Origin: Nigrospora sphaerica
Taxonomy: Eukaryota; Ascomycota; Sordariomycetes; Amphisphaeriales; Apiosporaceae
Direction: 5' to 3'
DNA length: 64,000 nucleotides
Assembly: GCA_018287875.1 (NCBI GenBank)
Contig: JAGVVL010000010.1
Location: forward strand, 18,028 to 82,027
The position numbers and the translations under genes were made by a program. Within the stretch, counting starts at the first letter, position 1, and the number at the start of each line of letters is the position of its first letter. Shown here in pieces: positions 22,228-33,848 of this stretch. A model generated the notes under the pieces. It was given only the letters and a program-made list of their open reading frames with translations. It was not told where the DNA came from and did not search any database.

Positions 22228-24083
22228 ACGTGGATGTCATACGAGTGGGCCAGTCATACGAGTGGGCCACTTTCCACTCATTTCAACTCTTCCAACTTCA
22301 ATTGCCTTTAACTCAACCAATAGTTATGGAACAATCTTCTAGCGAGTCTAGAATCATTCTAGCGATCCAGGCGATTAAGAAGAACCCTAAACTTAGCTGC
22401 CGACAAGCGGCGGCTATCTACAACATCTCGCGAACTACCCTCCAACGCAGAATGAACGGAAAACACGCTAGACGCGATATACGCGCCAACAATACTCGTC
22501 TTACCGAATTAGAAGAGAAGACGCTTGTCCGATACATCCTCGACCTAGATTCACGAGGATTTGCGCCGCGGTTGCACGATGTGGAAGATATGGCGAATGT
22601 CATTACCGCGTCGCGCGACGCGTCACGTGTCGGGACGCGTTGGGCCGCGAACTTCGTTAAGCGACAACGAGACCTCCGGACGCGTTTTTCGCGTGCATAC
22701 GACTATCAGAGGGCCCTCTGCGAAGATCCTGAAAAAATCGCGGGCTGGTTCGCGCTCTTCGCGAACCTGAAGGCCAAGTACGGTATCCAGGACGAGGATA
22801 TCTACAACTTCGACGAGACCGGCTTTATGATGGGCCAAATCACGTCCTCGATAGTCGTGACCGGCGCCGATTGGAGCGGAAAGCGAAAAAGGTCCAGCCT
22901 GGCAATCGGGAATGGGTTACCGTAATCCAGGGCGTCTGTTCCGACGGCTGGTGTGTCCCGCCGTTCATCGTGGTAAAAGGCGCCTACCACCTCGCTAATT
23001 GGTACGCCGACAGCACTCTCCCGCGCGATTGGGTAATCAAACCGACCCAGAATGGATAGACAGATAACGAGACCGGCCTGGATTGGATTCGGCATTTCGA
23101 TAAACACACCTCGTCGCGCGCAACAGGCCGATATCGTCTGTTAGTGATTAATGGGCACGAGAGCCACGTTTCGGCCGAATTCCAGGCTTTTTGCAAAGAG
23201 AAGAACATTGTGACGGTCTCTATGCCTCCGCACTCGTTGTATCTACTCCAGCTACTTGACGTGGGGTGTTTCAGCCCATTAAAGTAAGCGTACAGTCGCG
23301 AAATCGAAGGTTCATGAAGTCACTCGTTAACCACATCACTAAGGCCGAGTTTCTAATCGCCTTTCAAGCAGCCTTTTAAAGGTTTTCATATTTAACAACG
23401 TCAAAGCTGGATTTGCCGGAGCCGGTTTAGTCCCTCTAAACCCGGATAGAGTGCTCGCAAAGCTGGATGTGAAGTTATCGACACCTTCGCCTATTAGAAG
23501 CCTTCCGGCCGCGAGTATCCTATGGGCCTCTCAAACGCCACACAACCCGATTGAGGCGACTTCGTAGACTGATTTTATTAAGAATCGAGTCCGCCGTCAC
23601 TAAGGAAGCTCTCCAACACCGATTTTATCGGCAGTGGACCAGTTTGCTAAGGGTGCAATGGCGATGATACACGAGGTCGCTCTTCTCCAGGCGGAGAACA
23701 AGACCCTTCGAGAGGCGAATTCCAGCCTCGCAAAACGTCGGAGAGCGAAAAAGACGCGTCTACAGCAAGGAGGAACACTCGAGATTGGCGAGGCTTAAGA
23801 TCTTTTAGATCAAAGGACATCGATACACAGTTAAGAGAGGAAACGTGTATAAGGAGTGGTCGGGCGACGAGGACAGAACCGCGCGCTCAGCGGTGTGGCA
23901 TCTGCGGAACGGCTGGGCATAATGCGCGAACATGTAAAATAGACGTAGAAACATCTGGAGAGTCGGATTCCGATTAGTTTGAATTAATTTAAGGCGTTGT
24001 GGTTAAGTAATTGATTGATTTGTCGTGAAGGTGCTTAGAAGTGGCCCACTCGTATGACTGGCCCACTCGTATGACATCCACGT
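22228..24083 (+). mobile_element. Fot1/pogo-type DNA transposon, 1856 bp
   Basis: The first and last 45 bp are perfect inverted repeats (ACGTGGATGTCATACGAG at the left end). Within each TIR the 17-mer GTCATACGAGTGGGCCA occurs twice. TA dinucleotides at 22226-22227 and 24084-24085 are the target duplication, as in Tc1/mariner/pogo elements. The transposase is on the plus strand. Confidence 0.95.
22326..23977 (+). pseudogene. Fot1/pogo transposase, inactivated
   Basis: ATG at 22326. N-terminal HTH_psq/CENP-B type DNA-binding region (LSCRQAAAIYNISRTTLQRRMNG), second HTH region to about 22700, then the DDE core starting YNFDETGFMMG. A frameshift at the A-run 22886-22890 precedes the conserved PGNREWVTVIQGV. 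Stops include TAG for Trp at 23057-23059 (QNG-stop-TDNETG) and TAA for Gln at 23285-23287. The C-terminal part has a basic region (LAKRRRAKKTRLQQGGTLEIGEA) and a CCHC knuckle, CGICGTAGHNARTC, ending at 23977. The transposase is dead; the element could be mobilised only in trans. Confidence 0.85.
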
Positions 24084-24189
24084 TAGCTCATTTGACTTTT
24101 AGGAAACACAAAGTTGGAAAAGTGACAATATATTTTATTGCTTGTACAACAGCATAAATCTTTAACACCACGCTCACGAGCGACTCAGG

Positions 24190-24480
24190 GTGGCTCGAAA
24201 AGCGCGCACAGCAAGATGCCAGCACGTTTACAGCGCTTAATTCCCTGCGCATCCGGATGCATAATCATATGGATATGGGGCAAGCCTATTCATTAGCGGC
24301 AAGAGTCGCTCTCGACCCGAACAGTATAGGCACGAAGCTCTCCTCGGCTTGGGTCAGCATAATGCTGTTGTTCTTGTTGTATCGTTACTTTTCGGGGTCT
24401 TCCTCTCTTGCGAGGTACCTTGTTCGTTGGAGGGGGCCATTCGGGTACTTTCTGGGCCTTCCTCGCTTCCTAGGCGGACC
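24190..24480 (+). pseudogene. Possible remnant of a fungal CorA-like membrane protein C-terminus
   Basis: A short reading frame (GWLEKRAQQDASTFTALNSL to MGQAYSLAARVALDPNSIG) followed by hydrophobic sequence is reminiscent of the helix plus transmembrane end of fungal CorA-like proteins. It starts next to the Fot1 insertion and quickly loses frame. The resemblance is weak, and the stretch may be meaningless. Confidence 0.2.
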
Positions 24481-27058
24481 TATAAGAACAAGGTCCCCCT
24501 CTGCCATGTGGGCTGAGGCGGGACGGGCCCCGTATCTCCACACCTATCCTCTACATATGCCAGTGGCGGAGTGTCTGCAGGAACAAGTGCTGCGTTGTCA
24601 GGGTGGGCATCTTGTGAAATTTTGGGCACGAATTCGGAACTAGCGAGAGCAAGAGAACCACATTCTGGATGTGTTGCTGTTTGTACATGGTACGATGCGC
24701 TGTCCAGGGTCATGGTGAAAGTTGCTTGTGGTCCGGGCGAAGGAGAACATCTCACACGTGAAGTTCCAAGGCGGACCACGTGATATTGCGTGTGTGTGTG
24801 TGTGTGTTATTGTTTAACGTCGAAGTAGGGCCACTGGTACCGTGGTTTATCTACTTATCTCCCAGGGAGATATGTGACGTGGCAAGCTTATAGAAGCCAC
24901 TCCGTGCCTTATTGGCTCATCGTGACTCTGACCTTTAGACTCGACATCCAGCCTTCCAGTCTCTTTTCTCGTCTCGTGTTCTCTGCCCCTGGTGTTGAAC
25001 TGGGGCCCGTCATAGTTAGGTGCTTGATACGAAAATATGGTAGGAAACAGAGCATACAGTTAGAAGGGAGCTAAACTGGCTAGATGCTGCGGTGGCAGAC
25101 CTATTATAGGTGTGGGTCAGGGCCGTGGCAGCCGGCAGGCCTGGAGCAGGTGCCTCTAGGTGCCCTAGGCTGCAGCAGCTGCTGTCCCTCTAGAACGGTT
25201 CCCCCCCATATCCAGGGCATCGCGTATCACACGCGGCGACCATTCCATCTGGGCGTCCGGGCCGTCGAAGCCATCGCCAGAGTAGCGTCCTACGAGTTCG
25301 GCTGGCAGAGGTTAGCTCCCGCGTCCGGATTTCTCCGTCAGGGGCAAGCTCGATGGTTAGGTGGGCTGGAAGCGGAGGATCCGATTTACGAAAGGGTATT
25401 GGCTCCGAACGACCTAAGATATCATCAGTGAGGCATGCTTAGGCCCCCTCGGTGGAAAACTCACCTCTTCTCTCGGATGGCGCCGGGCCATTCCCGAAAA
25501 CTGTCGACCTTTATGTTGGTGGGCTTCGGTAGGATCTGTTGGTGAATCAAGTTGAGGATGTAAGGGAAAGAAGATGGACGAATCGACCGAGACTCAACTG
25601 GGCTATTTTTACCTCAATGGAATGGGTCTTATCGACGGCGTTGAGCATTGACACCCGACCCCTCCGTCCATTGAGTGAAAGCCTACATGGAGCTCCACAT
25701 GCAATTTCATGGTGACCTTCCCGTTCATAGGTTGGTTCACGTACGGTACTACGGATGGCGCCGGGGAATGACTTGGGGTTACAATCATCCCGAGGCCGAG
25801 GCTCAGTTTCTGTGGCGAGGACAATCATGACCCCGACCTTGCCCACCGCCTCAGCACGGTGGCGGATTTTGATAAGATCCTGGTGATGCATGCCGGCCGG
25901 GCGGCCGAATACGGGACGCCCGAGAGCTAGGGGAACCCGATGAGGGCCAAGGCAGGTTCAGGGACATGTGCGAGCAAAGCGGTTAGAGAGACATGCTGCG
26001 AGATATGTGTTTGGGGAGGCTGTGACGGGGCATAATGCCATCATCGGACCTAAGCTCTTGAGCGGGTGTGGCAGTTGTCTGGCAAGTGCTTTGTACCACG
26101 ATCTGGTTTGATCCTGCTCTCTCCAGAGGTAGCCACTTTAACACTGTCGGCCGGCATCGGTAACAGCAGGCGATTGAATTCATTACTGAAAAGGTAACCA
26201 GACAAAACAGGTTCCAAAATCTTGTAAGACAACGTGGCTCATCGCTTTTGCCAACATAGTCAGCCGCTCCCGACGGATAAACCACTATATTGCGTTTAAT
26301 ATTGGTGGTTTGCTATCATTAGAAAGATACTCTTCGTCCGTTGCAGACGAGAACGCCGCCGCAACTGTGGGTTGCTTGATGCTTAGGTTGCTGCGATGGT
26401 GTCCAAAACGGACTTGCATCAAGGAGGCCAGGGCCTGACGGTCAGTTGTGACATGTATGCTCCAATAAAAGAATGCTTATCTACTTTTCCCTCCCAATCT
26501 TGTCATTGCCATCGCAAGATTTACCGGGTACGCGAAATATTCTAGTGCTCAGTAAGTGGTGCTTACCCAACGCATTGACAGGCCATCGGCGAAATTAATG
26601 GCCTGATATGTATAAGCAAAAGCATCTGAGGCGTCAGGTATATTCTCAGCCCAGTTTCTGTATATATCCAATCCAAGGATTATGGCAAAGGGTTCTGGAG
26701 TTTCGTCGGTTGCCCGCTACTGCTCGGAGCCTTTTCGTCTGTCCGTTGGGCCTTAAGGTGCTTCCCGGGCGGCGACCAAGGGGCCAAGACCACTAGCAAA
26801 GCAGCAAAGGTACAGGTAAGTAGACTGTATACATGATGGTCCATGCCCATCCATATAGACTGTACCCCTTGGGCATTTTCTGTTGAAACCTCCAAGTCTG
26901 GCTGGCGAGCCCGAATGGAACCGCTGCCGAAACCAGCCTCGGAGGGCTGTCCCAGTGCCCTGCAAGCCTCCTATCCTCAAGTTTTCCACACTTCTCTCGC
27001 CCAAGTGGGGTTCCCCAGGCGCTTTGCCCCAAGTCGGTACGGCGTCCCAAGGAACTGG
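24481..27058. other. Gene-poor intergenic DNA with a TG microsatellite
   Basis: No gene with recognisable domains or convincing codon structure was found on either strand. A (TG)n run of about 18 bp lies at 24790-24807. Short open frames here (for example 25084-25431) have no features that suggest a real protein. Confidence 0.5.
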
Positions 27059-27139
27059 TCAATCAACCGGGGAAGAAAGGGCAACCGGGCGTTCACTTGG
27101 CCGCAATACACGACTGGATGGTGGCGGTTCCTTTGCCGG

Positions 27140-27932
27140 CGACGACACGCCCGTCGCGAAGGCAGCGTCGAGGCAGCCCCGCGTCACGTCGCGGATGCGC
27201 ACGCGCCCGTTCGTCGCGAAGAAGATGCCGCTGCCGTCCCCGTCGAGGGACGACAACACCGCCGCGCCGCCCGTCACCAGCGCCTCGCGCACGCACGCCA
27301 GGCATAGGTCGGCCAGGTCGGCCACGTGCGCGTAGTCGATGGCGGCGGTGTCGGGGCCCAGGGCGAAGCCGTAGCCGTGCGCGACGACGTAGGCCATTAT
27401 GATGGCCACGACGAGGCGGGCGCGCCCGGCGTCGAGGGCCGCGAGCTCGGCCGCCCGCTGCGCATACCACAGCCGCTCGTTTTCCGCCTTCTCGAACAGG
27501 TACACGGCCACCGCGTCGGCGTCATCCCACTCGCGGTCCGGGAACGCCTCCCCGTGAGCGGCCGGTCCGAGATGTTGGATCAGCCGCTCGTGTGGATCAG
27601 CCACTTGACCGGCCCGCGGTCCGGGCCGGCCGCGAGGCCACGCACCAGCGCTTCGGCGCTGGCCGGGTGGAAGCCCGAGCCCGCGTTGCCGAAGACGTCG
27701 TGCCGGCTAGCGATGTCGGCGATCACGTCCGTCTCGCTGTAGTCTCGGAAGAGGAGACACTCGATGCGGTCGCCGTAGGTGGCCTGGAGCTTATCGGCTC
27801 GTTCCTGGCCCCTGACAGGGCCGTGACTCGGACTTGGGCCAAGGCCGTATCGGTACACGGCAACAGACGATGGAGCACCGTGCCGCCAACGTAGCCCGTG
27901 GCTCCAAGCAATAGAATGGGGAGGAAAGGCAT
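27140..27932 (-). pseudogene. NAD(P)-dependent epimerase/dehydratase family protein, broken and 3' truncated
   Basis: Minus strand, ATG at 27932. A Rossmann nucleotide-binding start (LLLGATGYVGGTVLHRLL) is followed by IHTSG, EAFPDREWDD and FEKAENERLWYAQRAAE, and later IDYAHVADLADLCL. These are hallmarks of extended short-chain dehydrogenases of the fungal NAD-epimerase-like type. Single bases are missing at 27816 (C) and in the C-run 27550-27553. There is also an in-frame TGA after IHTSG, an apparent loss of about 35 residues before AYVVAHGYG, and no family-like C-terminus. The stop and the deletions make a real pseudogene likely even if the two one-base losses are errors. A distant relative lies at 40747. 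Confidence 0.7.
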
Positions 27933-28835
27933 GACGCACGGTAGGTAACCGAAGATTGTGCTTATACTATCGCTGGACCGGATCCGACGGTGGCCACCCT
28001 GCCATGGACGGTCGTCTTTATAAACCCCGCGTGCCCAGTACCGAGCAGCTATCCTATCCAGGTGATCGCGCGGGATGACCGCCACCGCCCAAGTAGGGCT
28101 AAATCCCCGCCGAGTCGGAACAAAGCAGCACCATTACGCCGTCGTGGTTGGGGATGTGACGAAACAACGAAACTGAACTCCTCTACCGGAACAGGCGCCC
28201 TACAGATGACGTCGCAACGGCAGCCAATCGGAACAAGCCTCCACGCCCACAGAGTCCCTCTTCCGGTCCATTTTGTCCTGCTATGGTTGCTCAGTAGGTG
28301 GTATTGTGGAAACAAAGCTCCACCCGTCTTCATTGGGTCGGCTGAGTACGGAAGACTACCCAAGTGGCGGCGTCGAGCTTGCTTCTTCCCGAGGCGGCGT
28401 GGAATGGCTTGTATGAACAACTGCACCTCTTTGGCTACCCTGACACCGGCTTCTTTCCTGAGGAGCCGCTCCGGATTCGGAGTATCATGTATCGTTGTGT
28501 GCGTCGGCTGAGACTTAAGTATCAGTCCAAGGCAAATAGCACCGTCCTGGCGTGCCCAGCTGCAGGTGCGAAATGATTCCGAGAATTTGGGCCAGGTCCA
28601 TGATATGAATTAATGCCTAAGTCGCTACTGCAAAGCTTGACTCGATGATTAGGAGACGCTGACGAGCTATTACAAATTTCCAAGTACACCTTGGATTAGC
28701 GTCTCTGCGCTCGTGGTTCAGAGAGCCCCCTCCCCCCACCCCCTTCCATTACGACCCGGGGAGACCATATATATCAGTTTTTACGATTGGCCCTGGGGAA
28801 TCGACGATATTTCCCAAACTACCCAGCTCCGTATT
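27933..28835. other. Intergenic, no gene seen
   Basis: Separates two minus-strand genes and should hold the epimerase promoter and the PNS1 3' end. No repeats or convincing coding frames were noticed. Confidence 0.4.
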
Positions 28836-30504
28836 CTAGGGGTGGATAGCCTGCTGCACCTGGGGATAGACCTGGCACATCTCCTGGTACAGCTCCGGGT
28901 GCTCACGGTACAAGACCTCGGGCTGCCAAGCCATGGCCACAAATATTGTGTCGATGCCACTGCCGATGGGGGCGGTGAAGATATTGCAGATCTGCAAGCC
29001 GATCAGGAACGAGATAGCCACAACAACCGGCGTGTAAGTTCCGTCCTTGTTGTAGGCTGGGTCCGTGAAGACCAGGTACAGGAACGACAACAACGCACAG
29101 GCGTAAGCTACGAAGGTAGCTCCCATGCTCAGGACGGGACCAATCAGACACTCGTTCACGAGGGCGTCGATGCCGCGCTGCTTGATCATGCTGGGCGGGC
29201 GTTAGCGAGGGCAGGCATAACAGGGCAGAAAGAGGGGGCGATGGGGTAAACTCACTTCCAGGTATCCTTGGCTGCCTCGATGTATGGCTTTCCGTACAAG
29301 GCAATGTAGGAGAAGGCGTAGCGGTTGAGGAACTCAACGGCCCACTCAAGTATACCGATCAAGCATCCGAGAATGCAGAACATGATGGTGCCAACGATGT
29401 TGCCATCGGCGGCCTCGGACCGCTGAGCCATGGAACACAGCTGTCGCAAAAAGTTAATGATGGCAACAATGAGACTGCCCAGGCTAATGCTTCCAAAGCT
29501 GTAGGTCAGGGATCGCTTGAGAGCCCCTCGGGTGGCGCCACGGGGCGGGTCATGCGGACGGAAGTACCAAGAGCCGTAGACGCCCGAGATGGAAGTGTGA
29601 ATAGTGTTCTTGAGCCACTCCGAGATCCAGTACATGGCAAAGGTGATGAAGACCAAGAGGCCGGTGACCTTGCCCGAGCTACAACCTCCTACCCCCTGCT
29701 GGCAAGCGGGGTTCTGGCCGGGCTGGTATTTGACATAGACGGCGACGAAAGTGACACTGTACCAGGCGGCGAGGGCGGCGGCGACAAGGCCGCCCAGCAG
29801 GCTGATCATGTAGACGTGGCCGTAGCGCTTGGCGACGTTCACCGAGGTCTTGAGCATGAGCGCACTAAACGGGATGCGGGGATCCAGGAGATGAAGGCGA
29901 AGATGAGGAAAACGACAAAGATCAGGAAGACGATGCCGCCCGAGTAGTATTTGCGGTAGAGCATGTAAATGGCCGTGACCAAGCCGAAGACGATGTTGAG
30001 AATGCCCGTGATCCAGATGAACTGCTTGGGGAAGGTGCGAGCGGCCCACACGTAGGCGTAGCTGAAGACGACGGCAACGCAGAGGACGAAGATGAAGAGG
30101 ACGATAGTATTAGTGTTGAGGCCCACGGACTGGGCGCCATCGTAGATGCCGCCGCCGTTGAAGCTCTTGGTGGCGCTGTAGCCCTGGATGGAAATGGCCG
30201 ACACAACGACGAAGCCCACGACGACGGCGAGGAACTAAGCAGCGAGTCAGCGACGGCATCCTCCGCAAGCACGGGGGGACGGGAGGCCGTGGGTACTCAC
30301 GAGGGCGCCGGCCCAGATGTCGTTGTACTTGGGGCGCTCGACCTTGAAGGTCTGCTCAAAAGTGGGTTTCTCGCCGGCCCCGTCCTGGTACTGGCCGCCG
30401 TACTGCGGAGGAGGTGGAGGTTGCCCGTACGGCTGCTGATTCGGAGGCGGCCCGGGATTGTAGTACTGATTGGCGGCGTCGCCGCCAGGCCCATTGTACG
30501 CCAT
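28836..30504 (-). CDS. PNS1: PNS1, choline transporter-like (CTL/SLC44) membrane protein
   Basis: Minus strand, ATG at 30504. The Pro/Gly/Gln-rich cytosolic N-terminus (QPYGQPPPPPQYGGQY) and the conserved FKVERPKYNDIWAGAL are followed by about ten transmembrane helices. The GRSLTYSFGSISLGSLIVA-type region and YSYIALYG-type motif (here YAFSYIALYGKPYIEAAKDTW) identify the CTL family. Introns: 30235-30300 and 29191-29255, both GT-AG. The frame breaks at 29878-29881, where four G on the plus strand need to be five to continue ISWIPRIPFSALML. This is a conserved housekeeping gene, so the break is most likely a base-call error. It sits in the plasma membrane; its transport role in fungi is not settled. 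Confidence 0.9.
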
Positions 30505-32926
30505 GACGTCGGCGATGCGTCTGGATTCTGGCAGAGCGGAACCGGTGGGTGTTGACAATGCAGGACCGCGGTAGTTGTTCGACCGGGGGGGTTGCCTCTG
30601 AAAGGGTGGTTATGATGAGGAGAGGACGGGCGGAGAAGGAGAGACAGTCAACGGGCCGCGATGCGGTGGGAGAAAGGAAAACACGGCGAAGGGGGAAATG
30701 CAATGTTGATGGGTGGCATCGTCATAGGCGGCGGATGGTCGGTCTCAGCTCATGCCATGGGATCCAGGAGGTACCTCGTACCCAATATTTTTTTCCCTAT
30801 TCTGCAGCCCTTTGATCCATGTACTTTCCCATCCCCATGCCTGTGGAAGGTGCGCGCCTTCACCCAATTGGATTTCCGGGCTGCCCTCAAAGGGCCTTAG
30901 CGTATTCCCCTATCGGGGCTAGCAAGCAGCTACCCGGCGCTAAGGCGGTGCTACAGCGCGTTTCTCTGGTCTCCTCGTCCCCTCGTGCCCCCCTCCCCCT
31001 TTTTGCCCGGGTTGGGCCTGCACGACCTACGATCATGGTTTTTCTCATGGGACCTTTTGCGCCGTCGCCGTCTTGGCTCCTGTGCGATGCGCCGGCTGCG
31101 AGATGAGACCGGCACGTATCTGCCGGTCGAACCCATACCATCAGCCCAGCGCGGCCCCATCCGTTCTCGAGCACGTGATGGTTCCCAGCCCACGATTTCT
31201 ACTCACGAGAGCCCGTAATCATACACGGCCCGCGCGTTGCGGCTATTCGGCCAGGCCCTTTCATGGGTCGCTGGTTGCCAGGCATGCCAGGCCCTACTAC
31301 GGTGGGTCAAAACCAGCAGTCCCTGGCACCCATGGGCAACGATAGATGGATACGTTTGAAGAGGAACGGGACTCCTTTGGAAGCGTCCAGGCCCCTTTGG
31401 CTAGGGGCATATAAGGGGTCTCTGCCGTACTCAGGCATCGCCGAACTTGGCGTGGTCTTCGAATGCGACGCGGAAAGGGTAGCGTAGTGGTCGCTGGGAA
31501 ACTGCACACTTCGGACATTGTGACCCAGCAGCTTCAAAGCCCACGGCGGTACACAAAAGCGCCCCACCAATTCCATGGAAACCCGTAGTACTGAGGAGCC
31601 CTGAAGGAACTCGTCCTCCGCAACCCCTTCATGTCGCCTTGTCTGATGGTAAAACGTCGCGGGGCAACTGCCATGAGTTTGACGATGTGCGTGCCTATTC
31701 TCCTCACGACGTGTCCCGGAACCATGGGCGAACCGCGAGTCGACTGGAAAGCAATTGCCTTCCAGAGACCCAGTACTTCTTGGTCCTCCCTGATGCGAAA
31801 CAATTACGTCACGCACGCTGCTCAACAGAGGGAAACCATGGCACCGCCTCTCTCCAGCAGGACACAGGAATGTACACAGGGCAATGCCGGTGTGCGGCCG
31901 CTCAGCTGTGTGCTTCGTCGCATCGGCAATGCGCACCGGGACCCGACAAGCTCACCGGTGTCCAGGCCTTGCATTTTCCCGCCAACCCTGCATGTTGATG
32001 ACGCAAAGAGCTCTGTTGAGAAAGAACGTGCATGTGCGGTAGCCGGATGCATTCATGGCCAGCCCTGCCAGCGCCGGCAAAGGCCTGCGACGGAGAAATA
32101 ACCACACAGTGCTGGCCGTCTTTCCTTTTGGCCGGGCCACGAATTGTGCATCCCTTCACCTGTCCGTCCCATCGTCTTGGCGGTTCAAACCCGACAACTG
32201 GAATGGGCCCGCGACGGAATGAAAGCCAGTGTCGAGGGTGCATTTTCAAGCCCGCAAGGTAACCAAATCACCATGAAATCTCTTTGACATAGTGATTTCG
32301 GACTGGAAACCCCGAAAGCGCTCGATTGACTCCGAGATTTGCGCACGCGGCAGGCCACCAGTTCAGGAGCGCCGCCGAGGGAGCGCAGCGCAGGAAATCC
32401 ATGCCGGAAGATGCTTGGCATCGTGAGAGGACACTACGAGGTACACAGGAATGAAGGACGAGAGCTGGGAAGTAGACTCCATTTCCAGACTGTGATGGGA
32501 ACCGGGGCCATACTCTTCCATCGGTAAGTTGCCTCGGAGGACGCCAACCTGAGGAACACAAGGCCAGCAGACTTCAGACATCAACAAAGACGTTCTGATC
32601 CATGGCGCAATGGCATTTCCCTTTGTCGGGCCTTGTCGCGCCGCCTACAAGGTGCGCGATACGTTGGCCATGGGGCTTGTTCTGGAAAGCACTTCGGATT
32701 CTCCGAGAACAAAGCATTGTTGAGAGACTTCTGCCCCTCTGGCCCCCAGGATCGATCCCATATACAGGAGAGCGTGATCTCCCTGAGGAGCCAACGTGGT
32801 TGTACCCCTGAAGCATCCCCCGCGATTGCTTGCCTGGGCCTTCGATAGCGGCATACCGTTTTCCCCTGTGTGACACGAATACCAGCAACTGTTCCCGGCC
32901 ATGGAACCCCGGGCCCTCGTCAGTCC
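30505..32926. other. Long intergenic stretch, no supported gene
   Basis: The PNS1 promoter is at its left end. Both strands show only short overlapping open frames without domain features. No TIR, LTR or microsatellite was recognised. Confidence 0.45.
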
Positions 32927-33848
32927 ATGTCAGAAATGCCGCACTCATGCGACAATCCGTCTTTCACTGCCGCCGTGGTGGCCCTGGCTTGCCTCATGGG
33001 CCTCCTGGCCCTTGTCTGCGTGGCCCAAACCGCCTACGTGCTCCGTCTCCGTCCCCTCCTGGCCCGGTATGTTAGAGACGATTCGAGGTACTGCAGGGAC
33101 GGTATGTACAGCTGCGGCCCGAGATATTACAGCGACGACATATGCAGCCGGGGCCCGAGGTGCTGCGCCGATGACATGTACAGCCGGGGCCCGAGATATC
33201 GTGCTGACGACCTGCACAGCCGGGGCCCGCGACATTACAGCGACGAGACGTACAGTCGCGGCCGGAGTCGTCATCGCAGAGGCGAAGGATACCCTCGTCA
33301 GGAAAGTGGACGCAGGTCCCCGTGGTTACTGGGATACAACAGCGAGCCGTATGAAGGCCCGTGGGACAGCCGGGCCCGCTCGCCCTCGCGAGAGGACTCG
33401 CGTTACGAACGCATGCGGCGGCACCGAGACGTGGAACGCGCCGAGCGCCGCCGCCTCCGGAGCGAGCGGCCCCCGTCCTTCGTCCGCACTCCATCTACGT
33501 ACTACGCCAGCCCCCGCAGCGGCAGCATGGGCCTGCCTCGGTCCCCTCGCCAAGCGCAGCCGGACCGGGCCGAGGCGCGGGGCCCGGCGCCGCCTCGACC
33601 GAGACGCGTCGTTTCGTTCCCCAACCTCGGTGAGTTGCGCGCCTGGGGGCCGCGTGTGAGGCGCAAGGCTACGTCTACGACGGGAAGGCCCGTGGGTATG
33701 CGCAGCCCGTCTGTCCCGAGGGCTACACGCCGGCGGACCCCGATACCCCGCCTTTCAGCTCTGGGGATACGACCTGGTTGAAATGGAGAGACGTCAAAAA
33801 GGCGACGACGCCTACGTCAGGAAAGCTTACCAGGCGATGAGGGGTTGA
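32927..33848 (+). CDS. Single-pass membrane protein with SRGPRYxxDD repeats, frameshifted as read
   Basis: I prefer the ATG at 32927 (MSEMPHSCDNPSF). Residues about 14-36 form one transmembrane helix (AAVVALACLMGLLALVCVAQ). A basic tail follows, with four degenerate 12-residue tandem units of the form SRGPRYYSDDIC (DNA about 33107-33250), then an Arg/Ser/Pro-rich low-complexity region. The first frame stops at 33781 with meaningless sequence. Adding one G to 33645-33649 and one C at 33756 gives a sensible end (GYVYDGKARGYAQPVCPEGY, then LVEMERRQKGDDAYVRKAYQ) stopping at 33848. Function unknown. A short luminal or external N-terminus and a long cytosolic tail are inferred only from charge. Confidence 0.55.

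Noticed and set aside
32165..32195. tRNA T-arm-like GGTTCAAACCC
   Set aside because: No matching acceptor stem, D-arm or anticodon arm could be drawn around it.
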